In this document: positions 39,203 to 48,350 of the stretch, piece after piece
Position numbering within the stretch: position 1 is the stretch's first letter
Layout of the letters: the number at the start of each line of letters is the position of its first letter
From: Litchfieldia alkalitelluris
GTDB lineage: Bacteria; Bacillota; Bacilli; Bacillales; Salisediminibacteriaceae
Direction of reading: 5' to 3'
NCBI RefSeq assembly: GCF_002153425.1
Contig: NZ_KZ119600.1
Coordinates: 217,072 to 281,071 of the forward strand
Length of the DNA: 64,000 nt
The notes under the pieces: model-generated
The model's input: the letters and a program-made list of their open reading frames with translations, nothing else
What the model was told of the DNA's origin: nothing
Databases searched by the model: none
Translations under genes and position numbers: made by a program

Positions 39203-39814
39203 TTATTTGGTTGCAATAGCCACGCCAAGAGGATAATGCCGACTTTCCTGTGGTGGCTCGAACATAACTCCAGACTGAAAATAAAACTTCACATTAGAAA
39301 AATGATGAAATAGTCCTTTGAATTCCTCAGGTGTAAGCTGAAAATAATGAAATGGTGAGCCAGATGGATAATCTCTTCCTTCTCCAAAAGGAGTGGACAA
39401 AATTAATGTTCCATTTGATTTTAATAACGAATGCATTTGTTCAATAAAGAACTGATCATCCCTGACATGTTCAATTGTCTCAAACGAAACAATGGTGTCA
39501 AAGGTACCTAACTTACTTACGAGTTCATTGTCCATTACGTCAGCCGTTATAAAACTCATTTTCGGTCCTAAATAATGCATACTAGCATAGGCAACTGTTT
39601 TTTCGTCAATATCAGCCCCCACAACTTCGGAAATTTTATTTCTCGAATAATCTAAGAGCATCTTCGATCCATACCCAGTACCGCATGCAATATCTAGTAC
39701 TCTTCCATGTGCGTACATACTAGCTAAGTAATATCGGGCACAATGCTCTAACAAAAGTCCGTTATCTGGCTTCATTAGTTCTGGGATTACCCGTTCCCCA
39801 GTATATTCCAACAT
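39203..39814 (-). CDS. Class I SAM-dependent methyltransferase
   Basis: This 203-residue protein has the Rossmann methyltransferase motifs: I VLDIACGTGYGSKMLL near residue 38, II around GADIDEKTVAYA, and IV FDTIVSFETIEHV near 108. The opening LEYTGERVIPE is common in methyltransferases near glycan or polyketide genes, but no such genes are here, so the substrate is unknown. A relative at 42423-43064 shares the LEHCARYYLA-type segment before motif I. The two genes flank the CBS and prfC genes. Confidence 0.82.
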   Translation of the reverse strand: MLEYTGERVIPELMKPDNGLLLEHCARYYLASMYAHGRVLDIACGTGYGSKMLLDYSRNKISEVVGADIDEKTVAYASMHYLGPKMSFITADVMDNELVSKLGTFDTIVSFETIEHVRDDQFFIEQMHSLLKSNGTLILSTPFGEGRDYPSGSPFHYFQLTPEEFKGLFHHFSNVKFYFQSGVMFEPPQESRHYPLGVAIATK

Positions 39815-39842
39815 ATAAAATCACCGCTTAATTATTTTGTTT

Positions 39843-40034
39843 TTAAAATTTCACCGTTTGGTGGAAAAAAGATTTATTACGAGGTTTCGAGGATAGAGAG
39901 GAATCTTTTAAGGAAGATTGAATCCTTCCTTTACCTTTACAATTAGAACAGTCTGACAAATTTTTCGATAAGAAACTTTTCTTTACAACTTTTCCAGTTC
40001 CACTGCATGTTTTACATATTGTCCAAATGGCCAT
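39843..40034 (-). CDS. Small DnaJ-type zinc-ribbon protein
   Basis: A 63-residue basic protein with CKTCSGTG (8-15) and CSNCKGKG (32-39): two CxxCxGxG motifs, enough for one DnaJ-type zinc site. There is no J domain. Such minimal zinc domains can bind protein or RNA; the role is unknown. A GGGAGGCGAT sequence lies upstream of the ATG at 40034, so translation is likely. It precedes the methyltransferase on the same strand by 28 bases and may be co-transcribed with it. Confidence 0.72.
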   Translation of the reverse strand: MAIWTICKTCSGTGKVVKKSFLSKNLSDCSNCKGKGRIQSSLKDSSLSSKPRNKSFFHQTVKF

Positions 40035-40106
40035 TTAATTAAATATCGCCTCCCATTTATCGGATATTTTCATTTTAACATAATAAATAGGGCCTTTGTA
40101 GTAAAA

Positions 40107-40130
40107 CAACCGCCTTGATGAAGGCGGTTG
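40107..40130 (-). terminator. Terminator of the CBS-protein gene
   Basis: CAACCGCCTT and AAGGCGGTTG form a perfect 10-bp stem with loop GATG; on the minus strand TTTTAC follows. It lies just beyond the CBS stop. Confidence 0.8.
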
Positions 40131-40141
40131 TCAAAGCGAAA

Positions 40142-40582
40142 TTATTGGTTACTATTATTGTTATGTGTAGGAATTGATATGTTGGAAAGGGCTTCGCCAG
40201 CTTCATTTTGAAAGATATTTTCTGTTGCTAAATCTCCAATGGAAAGCATTCCAACTAACTGATTATTCTCCACAACAGGAAGTCGTCTGATTTGTTGTTG
40301 AGCCATCATTTGGGCTGCCTCATGAACATCCATATTCACATCGGCAACAGTTAACTTCGTACTCATGCATTCGGATACTGTGGCATTTCCTTGTAAGCCA
40401 TGGGCAGTTGCTCGTAAAGTAATATCACGGTCGGTAATAATCCCAGTCACTTGCCCATTTTCTACTACAGGGATGGCGCCACAATCGTGTTGCTCCATTA
40501 AAGCAGCAGCTTCCTGAATAGATTGTTGTGGTGATACAGAAACCACATTGCTACTCATTAAATTTCTTATAGATTGGTTCAT
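40142..40582 (-). CDS. CBS-domain pair protein
   Basis: A 146-residue protein made of two CBS domains (about 7-62 and 70-125), each with the GIITDRDI or GMLSIGDL signature at its end. CBS pairs bind adenine nucleotides and act as energy or redox sensors. There is no attached effector domain, so it may regulate a partner protein. The C-terminus is a short Asn/Ser-rich tail. Similar stand-alone proteins (YhcV/YtoI types) are stress-related in Bacillus. AAAGGAGTG precedes the ATG. Confidence 0.88.
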   Translation of the reverse strand: MNQSIRNLMSSNVVSVSPQQSIQEAAALMEQHDCGAIPVVENGQVTGIITDRDITLRATAHGLQGNATVSECMSTKLTVADVNMDVHEAAQMMAQQQIRRLPVVENNQLVGMLSIGDLATENIFQNEAGEALSNISIPTHNNNSNQ

Positions 40583-40844
40583 ATTTTATCACTCCTTTTT
40601 AACTAGAGTTTGCAGTTAAGAGGGATTTATACGAAGGAAGGAGAATGTTTTTGAGAAGGATGCTTAATAAATTCTGTTTGGTAATATAGCCGAGGTATAT
40701 TTGCATATACGTTAATTTGCATTCAAAAAAACGTAACAGAAAGAGAATAAATTTGATAACATAATATTGTTGTTGCGCTGAGTATGATTTAGTGTCTTTG
40801 TTTTTGACCATAATGATTATTTAAGTATTTTTATAGAAAGGGTT

Positions 40845-42395
40845 ATGTATATGAGTAATGAACAACCAAGACGAACCTTCGCAATTATCTCCCACCCAGA
40901 TGCAGGAAAAACGACGTTAACGGAAAAATTGTTGTATCTCGGGGGTGGTATTCGAAGTGCGGGAACAGTAAAAGGAAAAAAATCAGGGAAATTTGCCACA
41001 TCTGATTGGATGGAAATTGAAAAACAACGGGGGATTTCTGTAACCTCTAGTGTCATGCAGCTGATTTATAAAGATGTTCAAATAAACATTTTAGATACCC
41101 CTGGTCATGAAGACTTCAGTGAAGATACGTATCGAACCTTAACAGCTGTAGATACTGCAGTGATGGTCATTGATAGTGTGAAAGGGATTGAAGCACAAAC
41201 CCTTAAGTTATTTAAAGTTTGTAGTATGCGGGGAATTCCTATTTTAACGTTCATAAATAAACTAGATCGAGAGGGGAAAGAACCGCTAGAACTATTAGCC
41301 GAAATTGAAGATGTTCTAGAGATGGAAACGTATCCAATGAACTGGCCAATTGGGATGGGGAAAACCTTACGAGGTATTTATAGTATTCCTGATAAGAAGA
41401 TAGAAGTATATAATGAATCTCACGAACGGGAAATAGTTCCCTATGAGAAGCAACAGGTACTACAATCCTTTGAAAAGGAGAAATTGGAAGAGGACATCAT
41501 GCTCTTAGAGGAAGCAGGTAATGAATTTACGGAAGAAAAGGTACAGAATGGCCAATTAACGCCTGTCTTTTTTGGTAGTGCTTTGTCTAGCTTTGGAGTT
41601 CAATCCTTTCTAGACAACTTTGTACAACTTGCAGCGGAACCGATGCCAAGAAAAGCATCTGGAGAATGGGTGAGTCCAAACAGTAATACATTTACTGGCT
41701 TTATTTTCAAAATTCAAGCCAATATGAATCCTAATCACCGTGACCGAATTGCCTTCCTACGTATTTGTTCTGGTAAGTTTGAAAGAGGTATGGAAGTCAT
41801 GTTATCAAGAACAGGAAAGAAAATGAGGCTTAGTCAATCGCACTCCTTTTTTGCTTCAGAAAGGGAAAATGTAGATACAGCGATGCCTGGTGACATTATC
41901 GGGCTGTATGATTCAGGAGTCTTTCAAGTTGGTGATACACTAGTCAATGGCAATGAAATGCTTTCTTATGAAGAAATGCCGCAATTTCCTCCCGAAAAAT
42001 TTGCCAAAATCATGGCAAAGAACGCTTTAAAGCATAAGCAATATCACAAAGGTATTTCTCAACTGGTCCAAGAAGGTACCATACAATTATATAAAACGCC
42101 ATATTTTGAAGATTTCATTATTGGTGCTGTAGGAGAACTTCAATTCCAAGTGTTTGAATATCGTATGAAAAACGAGTATAACACGGATATAGAATTTCAG
42201 CATTTTAGTTATGAATTAGCCCGATGGGTAACAAAAGGTGAAGTAACAGATAAAATGCTGGATAATCGTAAAATGCTCGTGAATGACCAACAAGGACGTC
42301 CTGTTATTCTTTTCGAAAATGAATTTACTCTTCGCTTTTTCCAAGATAAATACCCTGAACTAGAACTCTCTACTGGTTGGGAATTATTAAAATAG
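40845..42395 (+). CDS. prfC: Peptide chain release factor 3
   Basis: RF3 is a GTPase that removes RF1 or RF2 from ribosomes after termination. The 516-residue protein has G1 [15 protein letters not shown] near residue 15, the TPGHEDF box, [10 protein letters not shown], and the RF3-specific [20 protein letters not shown]; the length is normal. Among Bacillus the gene is patchy (B. subtilis lacks it, as I recall), which suits an accessory region. The ATG at 40845 or 40851 follows GAAAGGG. It stands alone between oppositely oriented CBS and methyltransferase genes. Confidence 0.93.
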   Translation: MYMSNEQPRRTFAIISHPDAGKTTLTEKLLYLGGGIRSAGTVKGKKSGKFATSDWMEIEKQRGISVTSSVMQLIYKDVQINILDTPGHEDFSEDTYRTLTAVDTAVMVIDSVKGIEAQTLKLFKVCSMRGIPILTFINKLDREGKEPLELLAEIEDVLEMETYPMNWPIGMGKTLRGIYSIPDKKIEVYNESHEREIVPYEKQQVLQSFEKEKLEEDIMLLEEAGNEFTEEKVQNGQLTPVFFGSALSSFGVQSFLDNFVQLAAEPMPRKASGEWVSPNSNTFTGFIFKIQANMNPNHRDRIAFLRICSGKFERGMEVMLSRTGKKMRLSQSHSFFASERENVDTAMPGDIIGLYDSGVFQVGDTLVNGNEMLSYEEMPQFPPEKFAKIMAKNALKHKQYHKGISQLVQEGTIQLYKTPYFEDFIIGAVGELQFQVFEYRMKNEYNTDIEFQHFSYELARWVTKGEVTDKMLDNRKMLVNDQQGRPVILFENEFTLRFFQDKYPELELSTGWELLK

Positions 42396-42422
42396 TTAAT
42401 GCATTGTTCAGAGTCTTAGTGA

Positions 42423-43064
42423 TCAAAGGGATACTTCTAAGTCTTTTCTCGCAACAATAATACAATTTGTATTTTGATTTGCAGGACCTTTTTTTCCTTC
42501 AATAACAACACCATGTTGATAATAAAAATCGACATTATGGAAGATTAACTTTTCATGATGAAGAAAGCCTATTAGTTCGCTTTCTGTTAACGTATAAGGA
42601 TGTAGAGGTTTTTCGGTGCTAACTTCCCTTGATTCCAAGGCTACTGTAAGAATTAACGTACCTCCTGGATTTAGTAACTGGAAAACAGATAACAAAAATT
42701 CTTGAGGATTTGGGAGTTGTCCAAATAAATCAAAAGAAAAGATTGTATCGAAAGTACCTAAGCTCTTAAAGCTTTCTTCGTTAGTATCTTCTATAAATTG
42801 AAACGATAATAATGGATGGTATTGTGTTTTATGAGCCTCATTAATCATCTCTTCGTTAAAATCAATACCGATTATTTCCGTTATTATCTTTTTCTTTGCT
42901 TTTGCCACTAATTTTGTACCATAACCACTTCCACATCCGATTTCTAGAACCCGCCCTTTACTCAATGGTAACGTAAAATAATAACGAGCTAAATATTCCA
43001 AAAATAGATGATTCGTTGGTTCCATTTCTTTGTTCGTTGTTTCTTCTCTAACATCTTTTAACAC
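42423..43064 (-). CDS. Class I SAM-dependent methyltransferase, second copy
   Basis: A 213-residue methyltransferase with motif I VLEIGCGSGYGTKLVA near residue 39 and FDTIFSFDLFGQL near 107. It is related to the protein at 39203-39814: both have an LEY/LEH-ARYY segment followed by GRVL(D/E)I(A/G)CG(T/S)GYG. The start here is unclear upstream of MEPTNHLF; the ATG at 43064 is taken. The substrate is unknown. It is convergent with prfC with a gap of only 27 bases. Confidence 0.8.
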   Translation of the reverse strand: MLKDVREETTNKEMEPTNHLFLEYLARYYFTLPLSKGRVLEIGCGSGYGTKLVAKAKKKIITEIIGIDFNEEMINEAHKTQYHPLLSFQFIEDTNEESFKSLGTFDTIFSFDLFGQLPNPQEFLLSVFQLLNPGGTLILTVALESREVSTEKPLHPYTLTESELIGFLHHEKLIFHNVDFYYQHGVVIEGKKGPANQNTNCIIVARKDLEVSL

Positions 43065-43494
43065 ATTTTTTCACCGCTATCTTTCAATATTTGCCCCATT
43101 CACTTGGAACTCTACAATTAATATAACAAATGGATGAGATTAAAAACAATTGCTATAAGAAATGGCAATTCATTTCTTAAGAGATTTTGTATCAAAAACT
43201 TCTTAGAACAAAATACTATAGAGAATATTATTGTTTTTAAATATGATAGAAAACAAAAGAAAAGGGAAGGATTATTAAACAAACCAATAATGATGTACGC
43301 TTACATGAAATTTCGGGAATACGATAAGTTATGATAGGATTTTATTGTAAGATTAATTTACATTAAATACATATTAACAATCTACGAGTTTTAGGAGTTG
43401 GAATGCTGGATAGTAAAAGCTAGACAAGCTGTTATAAAATTCGTGATTGTTGAAAATAAAGTTATTTATTCATTATTAAGAGGGAGGAAGGAAT
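43065..43494. other. AT-rich region between methyltransferase and aldolase genes
   Basis: The 430 bases between divergent genes are AT-rich. A 66-codon frame (43134-43334) has no ribosome binding site and I reject it. TTGAAA near 43450 could be a -35 for the aldolase gene, with a poor -10. No hairpin or riboswitch is evident. Confidence 0.5.
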
Positions 43495-44358
43495 ATGCCA
43501 TTAGTTTCCATGAAAGAAATGCTAGTAAAAGCAAAAGAAGAAGGGTATGCTGTTGGTCAATTTAACCTAAACAACCTTGAGTTTACGCAAGCAATTTTAC
43601 TAGCCGCAGAGGAAGAAAAATCGCCTGTTATTTGTGGTGTGTCAGAAGGGGCAGCCCGTTATATGGGTGGTTTCAAAACAGTTGTGGGAATGGTTGAAAA
43701 TCTAATGGAAGAGTACGATGTTACTGTGCCGGTAGCTATCCATCTTGACCACGGTTCAAGTTTTGAGAAGTGCGTAGAAGCAATACATGCTGGATTCACT
43801 TCCGTGATGATCGATGGTTCTCATCATCCGTTAGAGGAGAACATTGCCATCACGAAGCAGGTAGTAGCTGTAGCTCATACGTTGGGGGTTTCCGTTGAAG
43901 CGGAACTTGGACGTATCGGTGGACAAGAGGATGATTTAATCGTAGATGATGCCGAAGCTGCTTATGCTATTCCAGCTGAGTGTAAAGCACTTGTAGAAGC
44001 AACGGGTGTTGATTGTTTTGCACCAGCATTAGGATCTGTCCATGGTCCATACAAAGGGGAGCCTAACCTTGGATTTGCACGCATGAAAGAGATCGATGAG
44101 TTAGTTGGTATTCCTCTTGTATTACACGGTGGTACTGGTATTCCAACAGCAGATATTCAAAAAGCAATCCAATTTGGACATGCAAAAATAAATGTAAATA
44201 CAGAAAACCAAATTGCATCTTCCAAAGCGGTTCGTGAAACTCTTGCTGATAACCCAGGTCAATATGACCCACGAAAATATTTAGGACCAGCACGGGACGC
44301 AATAAAAGCGACGGTAAAAGGAAAAATGCGTGAGTTTGGTTCATCCAACAGAGCATAA
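43495..44358 (+). CDS. fbaA: Class II fructose-bisphosphate aldolase
   Basis: This zinc enzyme cleaves fructose 1,6-bisphosphate in glycolysis and works in reverse in gluconeogenesis. The 287-residue protein has [11 protein letters not shown] (82-92, metal His), [14 protein letters not shown] with the second metal residues, [13 protein letters not shown], and [10 protein letters not shown]. It is very close to Bacillus FbaA in length and text. In B. subtilis fbaA is near spo0F and pyrG; here it is alone, so I infer an extra or relocated copy. GGGAGGAAGG precedes the ATG, and a strong terminator follows. Confidence 0.94.
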   Translation: MPLVSMKEMLVKAKEEGYAVGQFNLNNLEFTQAILLAAEEEKSPVICGVSEGAARYMGGFKTVVGMVENLMEEYDVTVPVAIHLDHGSSFEKCVEAIHAGFTSVMIDGSHHPLEENIAITKQVVAVAHTLGVSVEAELGRIGGQEDDLIVDDAEAAYAIPAECKALVEATGVDCFAPALGSVHGPYKGEPNLGFARMKEIDELVGIPLVLHGGTGIPTADIQKAIQFGHAKINVNTENQIASSKAVRETLADNPGQYDPRKYLGPARDAIKATVKGKMREFGSSNRA

Positions 44359-44377
44359 AGGAATATATTCAATACTT

Positions 44378-44412
44378 AACAACAACTGTCATGATGGCGG
44401 TTGTTGTTTTTT
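44378..44412 (+). terminator. fbaA terminator
   Basis: AACAACAACTGTC pairs with GGCGGTTGTTGTT (44396-44408) and the T run continues to 44412. Confidence 0.92.
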
Positions 44413-44424
44413 GTATGCATAAAA

Positions 44425-44458
44425 AAAGTATAAAATCGATTTTACGATTTTACACTTT
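44425..44458 (-). terminator. tRNA-Asn terminator
   Basis: AAAGTATAAAATCG and CGATTTTACACTTT pair with one mismatch; on the minus strand a run of seven T follows. It is placed directly downstream of the tRNA gene. Confidence 0.8.
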
Positions 44459-44473
44459 ATCATATTTTTAATA

Positions 44474-44549
44474 TGGCTCCACAGGTAGGACTCGAACCTA
44501 CGACCGATCGGTTAACAGCCGATTGCTCTACCAACTGAGCTACTGTGGA
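44474..44549 (-). tRNA. tRNA-Asn (anticodon GTT)
   Basis: On the minus strand the 76-base gene starts TCCACAGTAGCTCAG and ends CTGTGGAGCCA. The acceptor stem TCCACAG/CTGTGGA is perfect, the anticodon loop CTGTTAACC contains GTT, the T loop is GGTTCGAGTCC, and CCA is encoded. It is a single tRNA gene with its own terminator. Confidence 0.97.
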
Positions 44550-44816
44550 ATAGTATTTAAATTCTTAATGTAATTATCTTACCAGTTCTAGTATGAGCAA
44601 TCAATATTTTTTTAGACCATTAATTAAAAAATTAAAAACTACGATCTTAATGAAGTATAATTATTGTTAAATTGGAAATGCAGCACATTGTGGTGCATTT
44701 TGGTTACATTATCACGTAAATATTCGATTTTTTTAGATAGGATACGTTCCTGAGGTCCTACGGTATAACAGATAATTGTATAGTGAAATATGAAGGAGTC
44801 TCTAGAATTCGCCACA

Positions 44817-45596
44817 TCATAATAAGAGGCTATATATAATAATCAAAGCTGGCCATGACAATGCATTAAAGCTAGCATGGCATATCCATGCGGCTAAAAA
44901 ACCATACCTTATGAAACACCACCCAAATGCAAAACCTGGTAGAAAATATAAATGGAAATTAGTGATATCTGGTCCGTGGGCAAAAGCAAATATAGAAGAG
45001 GTCAATAGCAGCCAAGAAAATAAATAATATTTATTTTTTTTGAAAAAAAGTTTTTCTCTTAATTCAATTAGAAATTCGATTACTTTAAAGGGTGGCTTAG
45101 ATCCACTTTTATGATGATGAGGGAGGGGGGCAACTAATTGATTAAGGAATAGGAACAATCCTCCAAAAGCTAAATATCTAAATGCAACCTCTTCAGTAAA
45201 TCCTGTAAATAAAGAAACCAACAAAAACTTTCCTACAGTACTTAATTCATTAAAGTCAGTACCTTGCTTACTACCTACCCCAATTATTTCTCCACCATAA
45301 TAAAGCGGAACAAACCTAGATGCATTAATGACAAAAACTAAAAAAAGTGATAAGAATATAGGATAACAGATAACCTTATACAACTCTCTTGTCAAAATAA
45401 ATCGTATCAAAAAATCTTTCCGGAAAGAAGTATAAACAAATATAAAATATACCATCAATAAAAACGGAGTTACAAATGAGTTGTACATGTCTTTTGTTAA
45501 ACCAAGGTTAATAAACTTATCTAACAAAGCAAGACTAAATATTAATATGAAACTAAAAAGAATGAAAATAACTATCTTTAAAATGCTTCTAACCAT
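44817..45596 (-). CDS. CPBP-family intramembrane protease
   Basis: A 259-residue membrane protein with about seven hydrophobic segments and the CPBP motifs TEEVAFR near 136, FAFAHG near 205 and HASFN near 240. It is not a close copy of YdiL (24319-25050). Stand-alone CPBP genes next to mobile elements may serve immunity to peptides or processing; the role is unknown. I take the ATG at 45596, eight bases after GGAAGAGG; a TTG at 45602 is an alternative. It lies between tRNA-Asn and an integrase gene. Confidence 0.82.
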   Translation of the reverse strand: MVRSILKIVIFILFSFILIFSLALLDKFINLGLTKDMYNSFVTPFLLMVYFIFVYTSFRKDFLIRFILTRELYKVICYPIFLSLFLVFVINASRFVPLYYGGEIIGVGSKQGTDFNELSTVGKFLLVSLFTGFTEEVAFRYLAFGGLFLFLNQLVAPLPHHHKSGSKPPFKVIEFLIELREKLFFKKNKYYLFSWLLLTSSIFAFAHGPDITNFHLYFLPGFAFGWCFIRYGFLAAWICHASFNALSWPALIIIYSLLL

Positions 45597-45690
45597 TACC
45601 AATACCTCTTCCTATGATTTTTTTAATACATATGTGGTAATGTACAAGCTTATGATTTATAGTTATCGATTTTACGGAAATAATAATCAA

Positions 45691-45720
45691 GACACGAAGA
45701 ACAGTTCTCCGTGCCTTTTT
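45691..45720 (+). terminator. Terminator-like hairpin in an otherwise empty gap
   Basis: GACACGAAG and CTCCGTGCC pair (with wobble) and are followed by TTTTTG. No plus-strand gene is seen upstream, so it may be a relic. The rest of 45597-45846 shows no gene. Confidence 0.45.
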
Positions 45721-45846
45721 GTATGCGAGTTATACAGTATTTTCTGTTGTGGTTTTCATTGTGTTTTGCCTAGCGATATATATTATTCCATCGAATTTTC
45801 AAAGTGAATGCAAATTGATACATTCTACTGTCACTTTAAGCGATTA

Positions 45847-47073
45847 CTAAGCGCTTTCCATGAAGTTATCAAATTTGTCAGATGCTTCTTTCTTCACAGG
45901 ATCTGTTACATGAAGATATATCTTCCTGGTTATTGCATCATCAAAGTGGCCTAAGCGATCTTTAATGTCCTCGAGCTCTACTCCAGCTGCCGCAAGTAGT
46001 GAAGTGTGCGTATGACGTAAGCTGTGAGGAGAAAGTTTTGTATTTAAATTGGCTAATTTAAGTAATCTTGTCATCCTATTTTCCACTAACTTTGTTAAGA
46101 TAGGTAGGCCTTGATGGCTTTTAACATTTGTAAAAACAAATTCCCTATTATTGTATGAATCCCCTAATCTAGCAATGATATTTTCTTGTTCTTCCTTATG
46201 TCTTTTTAGCATTTCAATAACAAGGTTTGATACCACAATTTTTCGTTTAGATTTCTCTGTCTTAGGTAGTACTAATTCATATTTAGCGATATTGTTATAT
46301 TCGTTATAGTACGTTTTGTTAATGCGGACAGTTCGCTTTGTGAAATCAATATCTTTCCATTTAAGTACAACTAACTCACCTACCCGCATACCAGTATAGG
46401 CTAACAATGTGAAGATGAGATTATCCATAAATCGTCCATCTTTTTTAGCTACATCCAAAAAGACCTTGAGTTCTTCTTTTTCAAAGTAATTTGGGAGCTC
46501 TTCATCCTGATTCTTCTCATCATCCGTTTCATTGATTACTTTCGGATCTTTTTTAATATAGGCCTTCTTTGCCGGGTCTTCTCTTATAAGTTTCTTATGG
46601 ACGGCCATATCAAAAATCATTTTACCAGTTGCAAGGATGCCCTCCAGTGTACTTTTGGCCAAGTTACTAGCTTTTAAATCATTTAATGCTTCTTGGAACA
46701 TTTCCTCTGAAACATTTTTTAGCTTTATGTGAGCAAGGTAGGGGAGCAATTTATTTATTCCATATTTTCGAAGCCGAATGGTTCCTGGTTTAGGACAAGT
46801 TCGGTCAATGTACATAGGCAACCATTGCTCAGCAAAGTCCTTAAATAAAATCTTTGACTCCTTGATAAAAGTACCTTGTTTCACATCAGTTATTAACGCT
46901 GCTACAGCATCTTCTGCATCTTTCCTTGTTTTAAATCCACCTTTACTCTCCTGTCTTCTTTCTCCAGTTTTCGGGTCGGGTCCAATGTCTACCCAGTATG
47001 TCCATGATTTTCCACAAGAACATTTTTTAGGGTCATCACACTTACAATTCCTTCTTTTATAATAACCTTTCAT
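45847..47073 (-). CDS. Phage-type tyrosine recombinase (integrase), second copy
   Basis: This 408-residue integrase is clearly related to the one at 27538-28752 along the whole length, including the N-terminal Cys cluster (CKCDDPKKCSC). The catalytic residues are present: TGMRVGEL, LPKTEKSKRK, HSLRHTHTSLL and GHFDDAITRKIYLHV. The upstream GAAAGCGAGGTAAT sequence is also shared. Two small excisionase-like genes lie upstream on the same strand, so int plus xis form a likely recombination module. tRNA-Asn is 1.3 kb away with a protease gene between, so it is not an obvious attachment site. Confidence 0.92.
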   Translation of the reverse strand: MKGYYKRRNCKCDDPKKCSCGKSWTYWVDIGPDPKTGERRQESKGGFKTRKDAEDAVAALITDVKQGTFIKESKILFKDFAEQWLPMYIDRTCPKPGTIRLRKYGINKLLPYLAHIKLKNVSEEMFQEALNDLKASNLAKSTLEGILATGKMIFDMAVHKKLIREDPAKKAYIKKDPKVINETDDEKNQDEELPNYFEKEELKVFLDVAKKDGRFMDNLIFTLLAYTGMRVGELVVLKWKDIDFTKRTVRINKTYYNEYNNIAKYELVLPKTEKSKRKIVVSNLVIEMLKRHKEEQENIIARLGDSYNNREFVFTNVKSHQGLPILTKLVENRMTRLLKLANLNTKLSPHSLRHTHTSLLAAAGVELEDIKDRLGHFDDAITRKIYLHVTDPVKKEASDKFDNFMESA

Positions 47074-47179
47074 ATTTATTGATTACCTCGCTTTCAAGTT
47101 TATATATTAGGATGAACTAAGGGAGGAAGAGGCTCATATAACTAGAGCCTTTTCCAATTACATTTGTTTCCATCAACCA

Positions 47180-47410
47180 TTATGCTGATTTCTTCTCTTT
47201 TAATTGCTTAATCCACTCTATAAGATCGGCTTTTTCCACTCTTTTTGAATTACCAATTTCATAGTTGGGAATTCCACCCTGATGAACAGGAACTTTAAAT
47301 AACTCGTAAACTGTTTTTCTAGCTAATCCAAGGAATTCGCTAATTTGTTGTGCTGTCAAAATATCTGGTAAAGATTCCCAAGTTGTGTGTCTTTTTGTTT
47401 CCTTCATCAT
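47180..47410 (-). CDS. Excisionase-like helix-turn-helix protein 1
   Basis: A 76-residue protein of the excisionase/MerR-like winged HTH type: ILTAQQISEFLGLARKTVYELFK is the DNA-binding helix pair, followed by IGNSKRVEKADLIEWI. Such proteins steer phage integrases towards excision. Starts at 47410 or 47407 both follow AGGAGG; the latter aligns with its neighbour. About half its residues match the protein at 47621-47848. It lies directly behind a 116-base palindrome. Confidence 0.85.
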   Translation of the reverse strand: MMKETKRHTTWESLPDILTAQQISEFLGLARKTVYELFKVPVHQGGIPNYEIGNSKRVEKADLIEWIKQLKEKKSA

Positions 47411-47436
47411 AATTACCTCCTGTTGGGTCAAAAGAA

Positions 47437-47552
47437 AACCCCACAGATGTGATATAAGAGGCACACTCCTCCCAAGACAACAAGGTGGTGTAATACCAAC
47501 CATCTTATTTCTTGGATTGGATGGGTGCTTCCTCATACCAATCTATGGGGTT
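47437..47552 (-). promoter_or_regulatory. Leader palindrome upstream of excisionase gene 1
   Basis: AACCCCACAGAT...AGAGGCAC at 47437-47466 pairs with the sequence ending GGGGTT at 47552; most of about 30 positions match. An inner part (CCCAAGA with TCTTGG) also pairs. The palindrome ends 27 bases before the start codon and would lie in the 5' leader of the mRNA. A similar palindrome with the same AACCCCACAGAT ends precedes the next gene. Confidence 0.7.
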
Positions 47553-47620
47553 TAATTTTATTTTTTCTTGTTTCCATGTTAACTAAGTTGCTATCTGTAA
47601 CAGTTAAGTTAACGTGTTAT

Positions 47621-47848
47621 TTATCTAGAATTGTTACTTTCTCTCCTATCATTCCATTGTTTAAAATCCTTTTTGTCCACCTTTATTGATGCTCCAATTT
47701 GAAAAGTAGGTATCCCCCCATAATCAACATGAATTTTAAACAACTCATAAACCCTTCTTATTGGTATCTCTAGGACTTCGCATACTTGTTTTGCTGTCAA
47801 AGTATCCGGTAGAGATTCCCAAGGGATGCGCTTTTCAGTTTTTTTCAA
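47621..47848 (-). CDS. Excisionase-like helix-turn-helix protein 2
   Basis: A 75-residue paralogue of the preceding protein, with TLTAKQVCEVLEIPIRRVYELFK and IGASIKVDKKDFKQW. The block WESLPDxLTAxQ is shared. I choose TTG at 47848, which has AGGAGG eight bases upstream and matches the start of the paralogue; GTG at 47857 is too close to that site. It sits upstream of copy 1 on the same strand. A second palindromic leader precedes it. Confidence 0.78.
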   Translation of the reverse strand: MKKTEKRIPWESLPDTLTAKQVCEVLEIPIRRVYELFKIHVDYGGIPTFQIGASIKVDKKDFKQWNDRRESNNSR

Positions 47849-47880
47849 CTTGATCACCTCCTGGTTTAATCAAAAAGAAA

Positions 47881-47989
47881 AACCCCACAGATATGGTAAG
47901 AAAGGCAGACTGCATCCCAAGAATAAGATCATAAGTTAATAATCTTATACTTGGATTGGCAGGTCCTTCCTAGTCCAATCTGTGGGGTT
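47881..47989 (-). promoter_or_regulatory. Leader palindrome upstream of excisionase gene 2
   Basis: AACCCCACAGAT at 47881 pairs exactly with ATCTGTGGGGTT ending at 47989, and pairing continues inward with GGTAAGAAAGG-type matches and CCCAAGAATAAGAT with ATCTTATACTTGG. Both ends and the layout are those of the leader at 47437-47552, while the middle differs. Confidence 0.7.
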
Positions 47990-48350
47990 ACCTATCGATT
48001 TATTTTTATTTTGAATAAAAAATTTGATTATGTAACACATCATAAAGTGAAATATAATGAACTGTCAAGAACAAAATTGCGTTTTTATGATTTTTTTTTG
48101 ACAGCAATGAATCTAAGTGGAAATAGATATACTTCGTTATCACCTAATATTGTGTAGTGAAACTTTTATTTAAAAGCATGTATATTATTCTAATTCTTAA
48201 CCCAAAATATTATTCTTAAAATTTTTTTACTTATGGTTGCAAAGGATATTATGGATATGATAGATTTTAATTACAAGCAATCAATAAAAAATTCTTTCAA
48301 AGCTTAGCGATAAAATTTAATAATCTATTTTATCAATAGATCTAGAGCAG
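47990..48350. other. AT-rich region between excisionase and recombinase-trio genes
   Basis: About 360 bases of very AT-rich sequence between divergent units. A 68-codon frame (47951-48157) is not credible, as it starts inside the palindrome. No inverted repeat was found that would mark a left end of the recombinase-trio element. Confidence 0.45.

Noticed and set aside
40599-40811. 70-codon minus-strand frame between CBS and prfC genes
   Set aside because: Low-complexity AT-rich text, no ribosome binding site; likely chance.
43134-43334. 66-codon frame upstream of fbaA
   Set aside because: No ribosome binding site, very AT-rich, no recognisable content.
44474-44549. tRNA-Asn as attachment site of the integrase at 45847
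   Set aside because: A protease gene and 1.3 kb separate them, and I found no second copy of the tRNA 3' end in the window.
47437-47552. T-box or known riboswitch in the excisionase leaders
   Set aside because: No T-box sequence (AGGGTGGAACCGCG type) or other riboswitch core that I know is present; the structure is a long palindrome.
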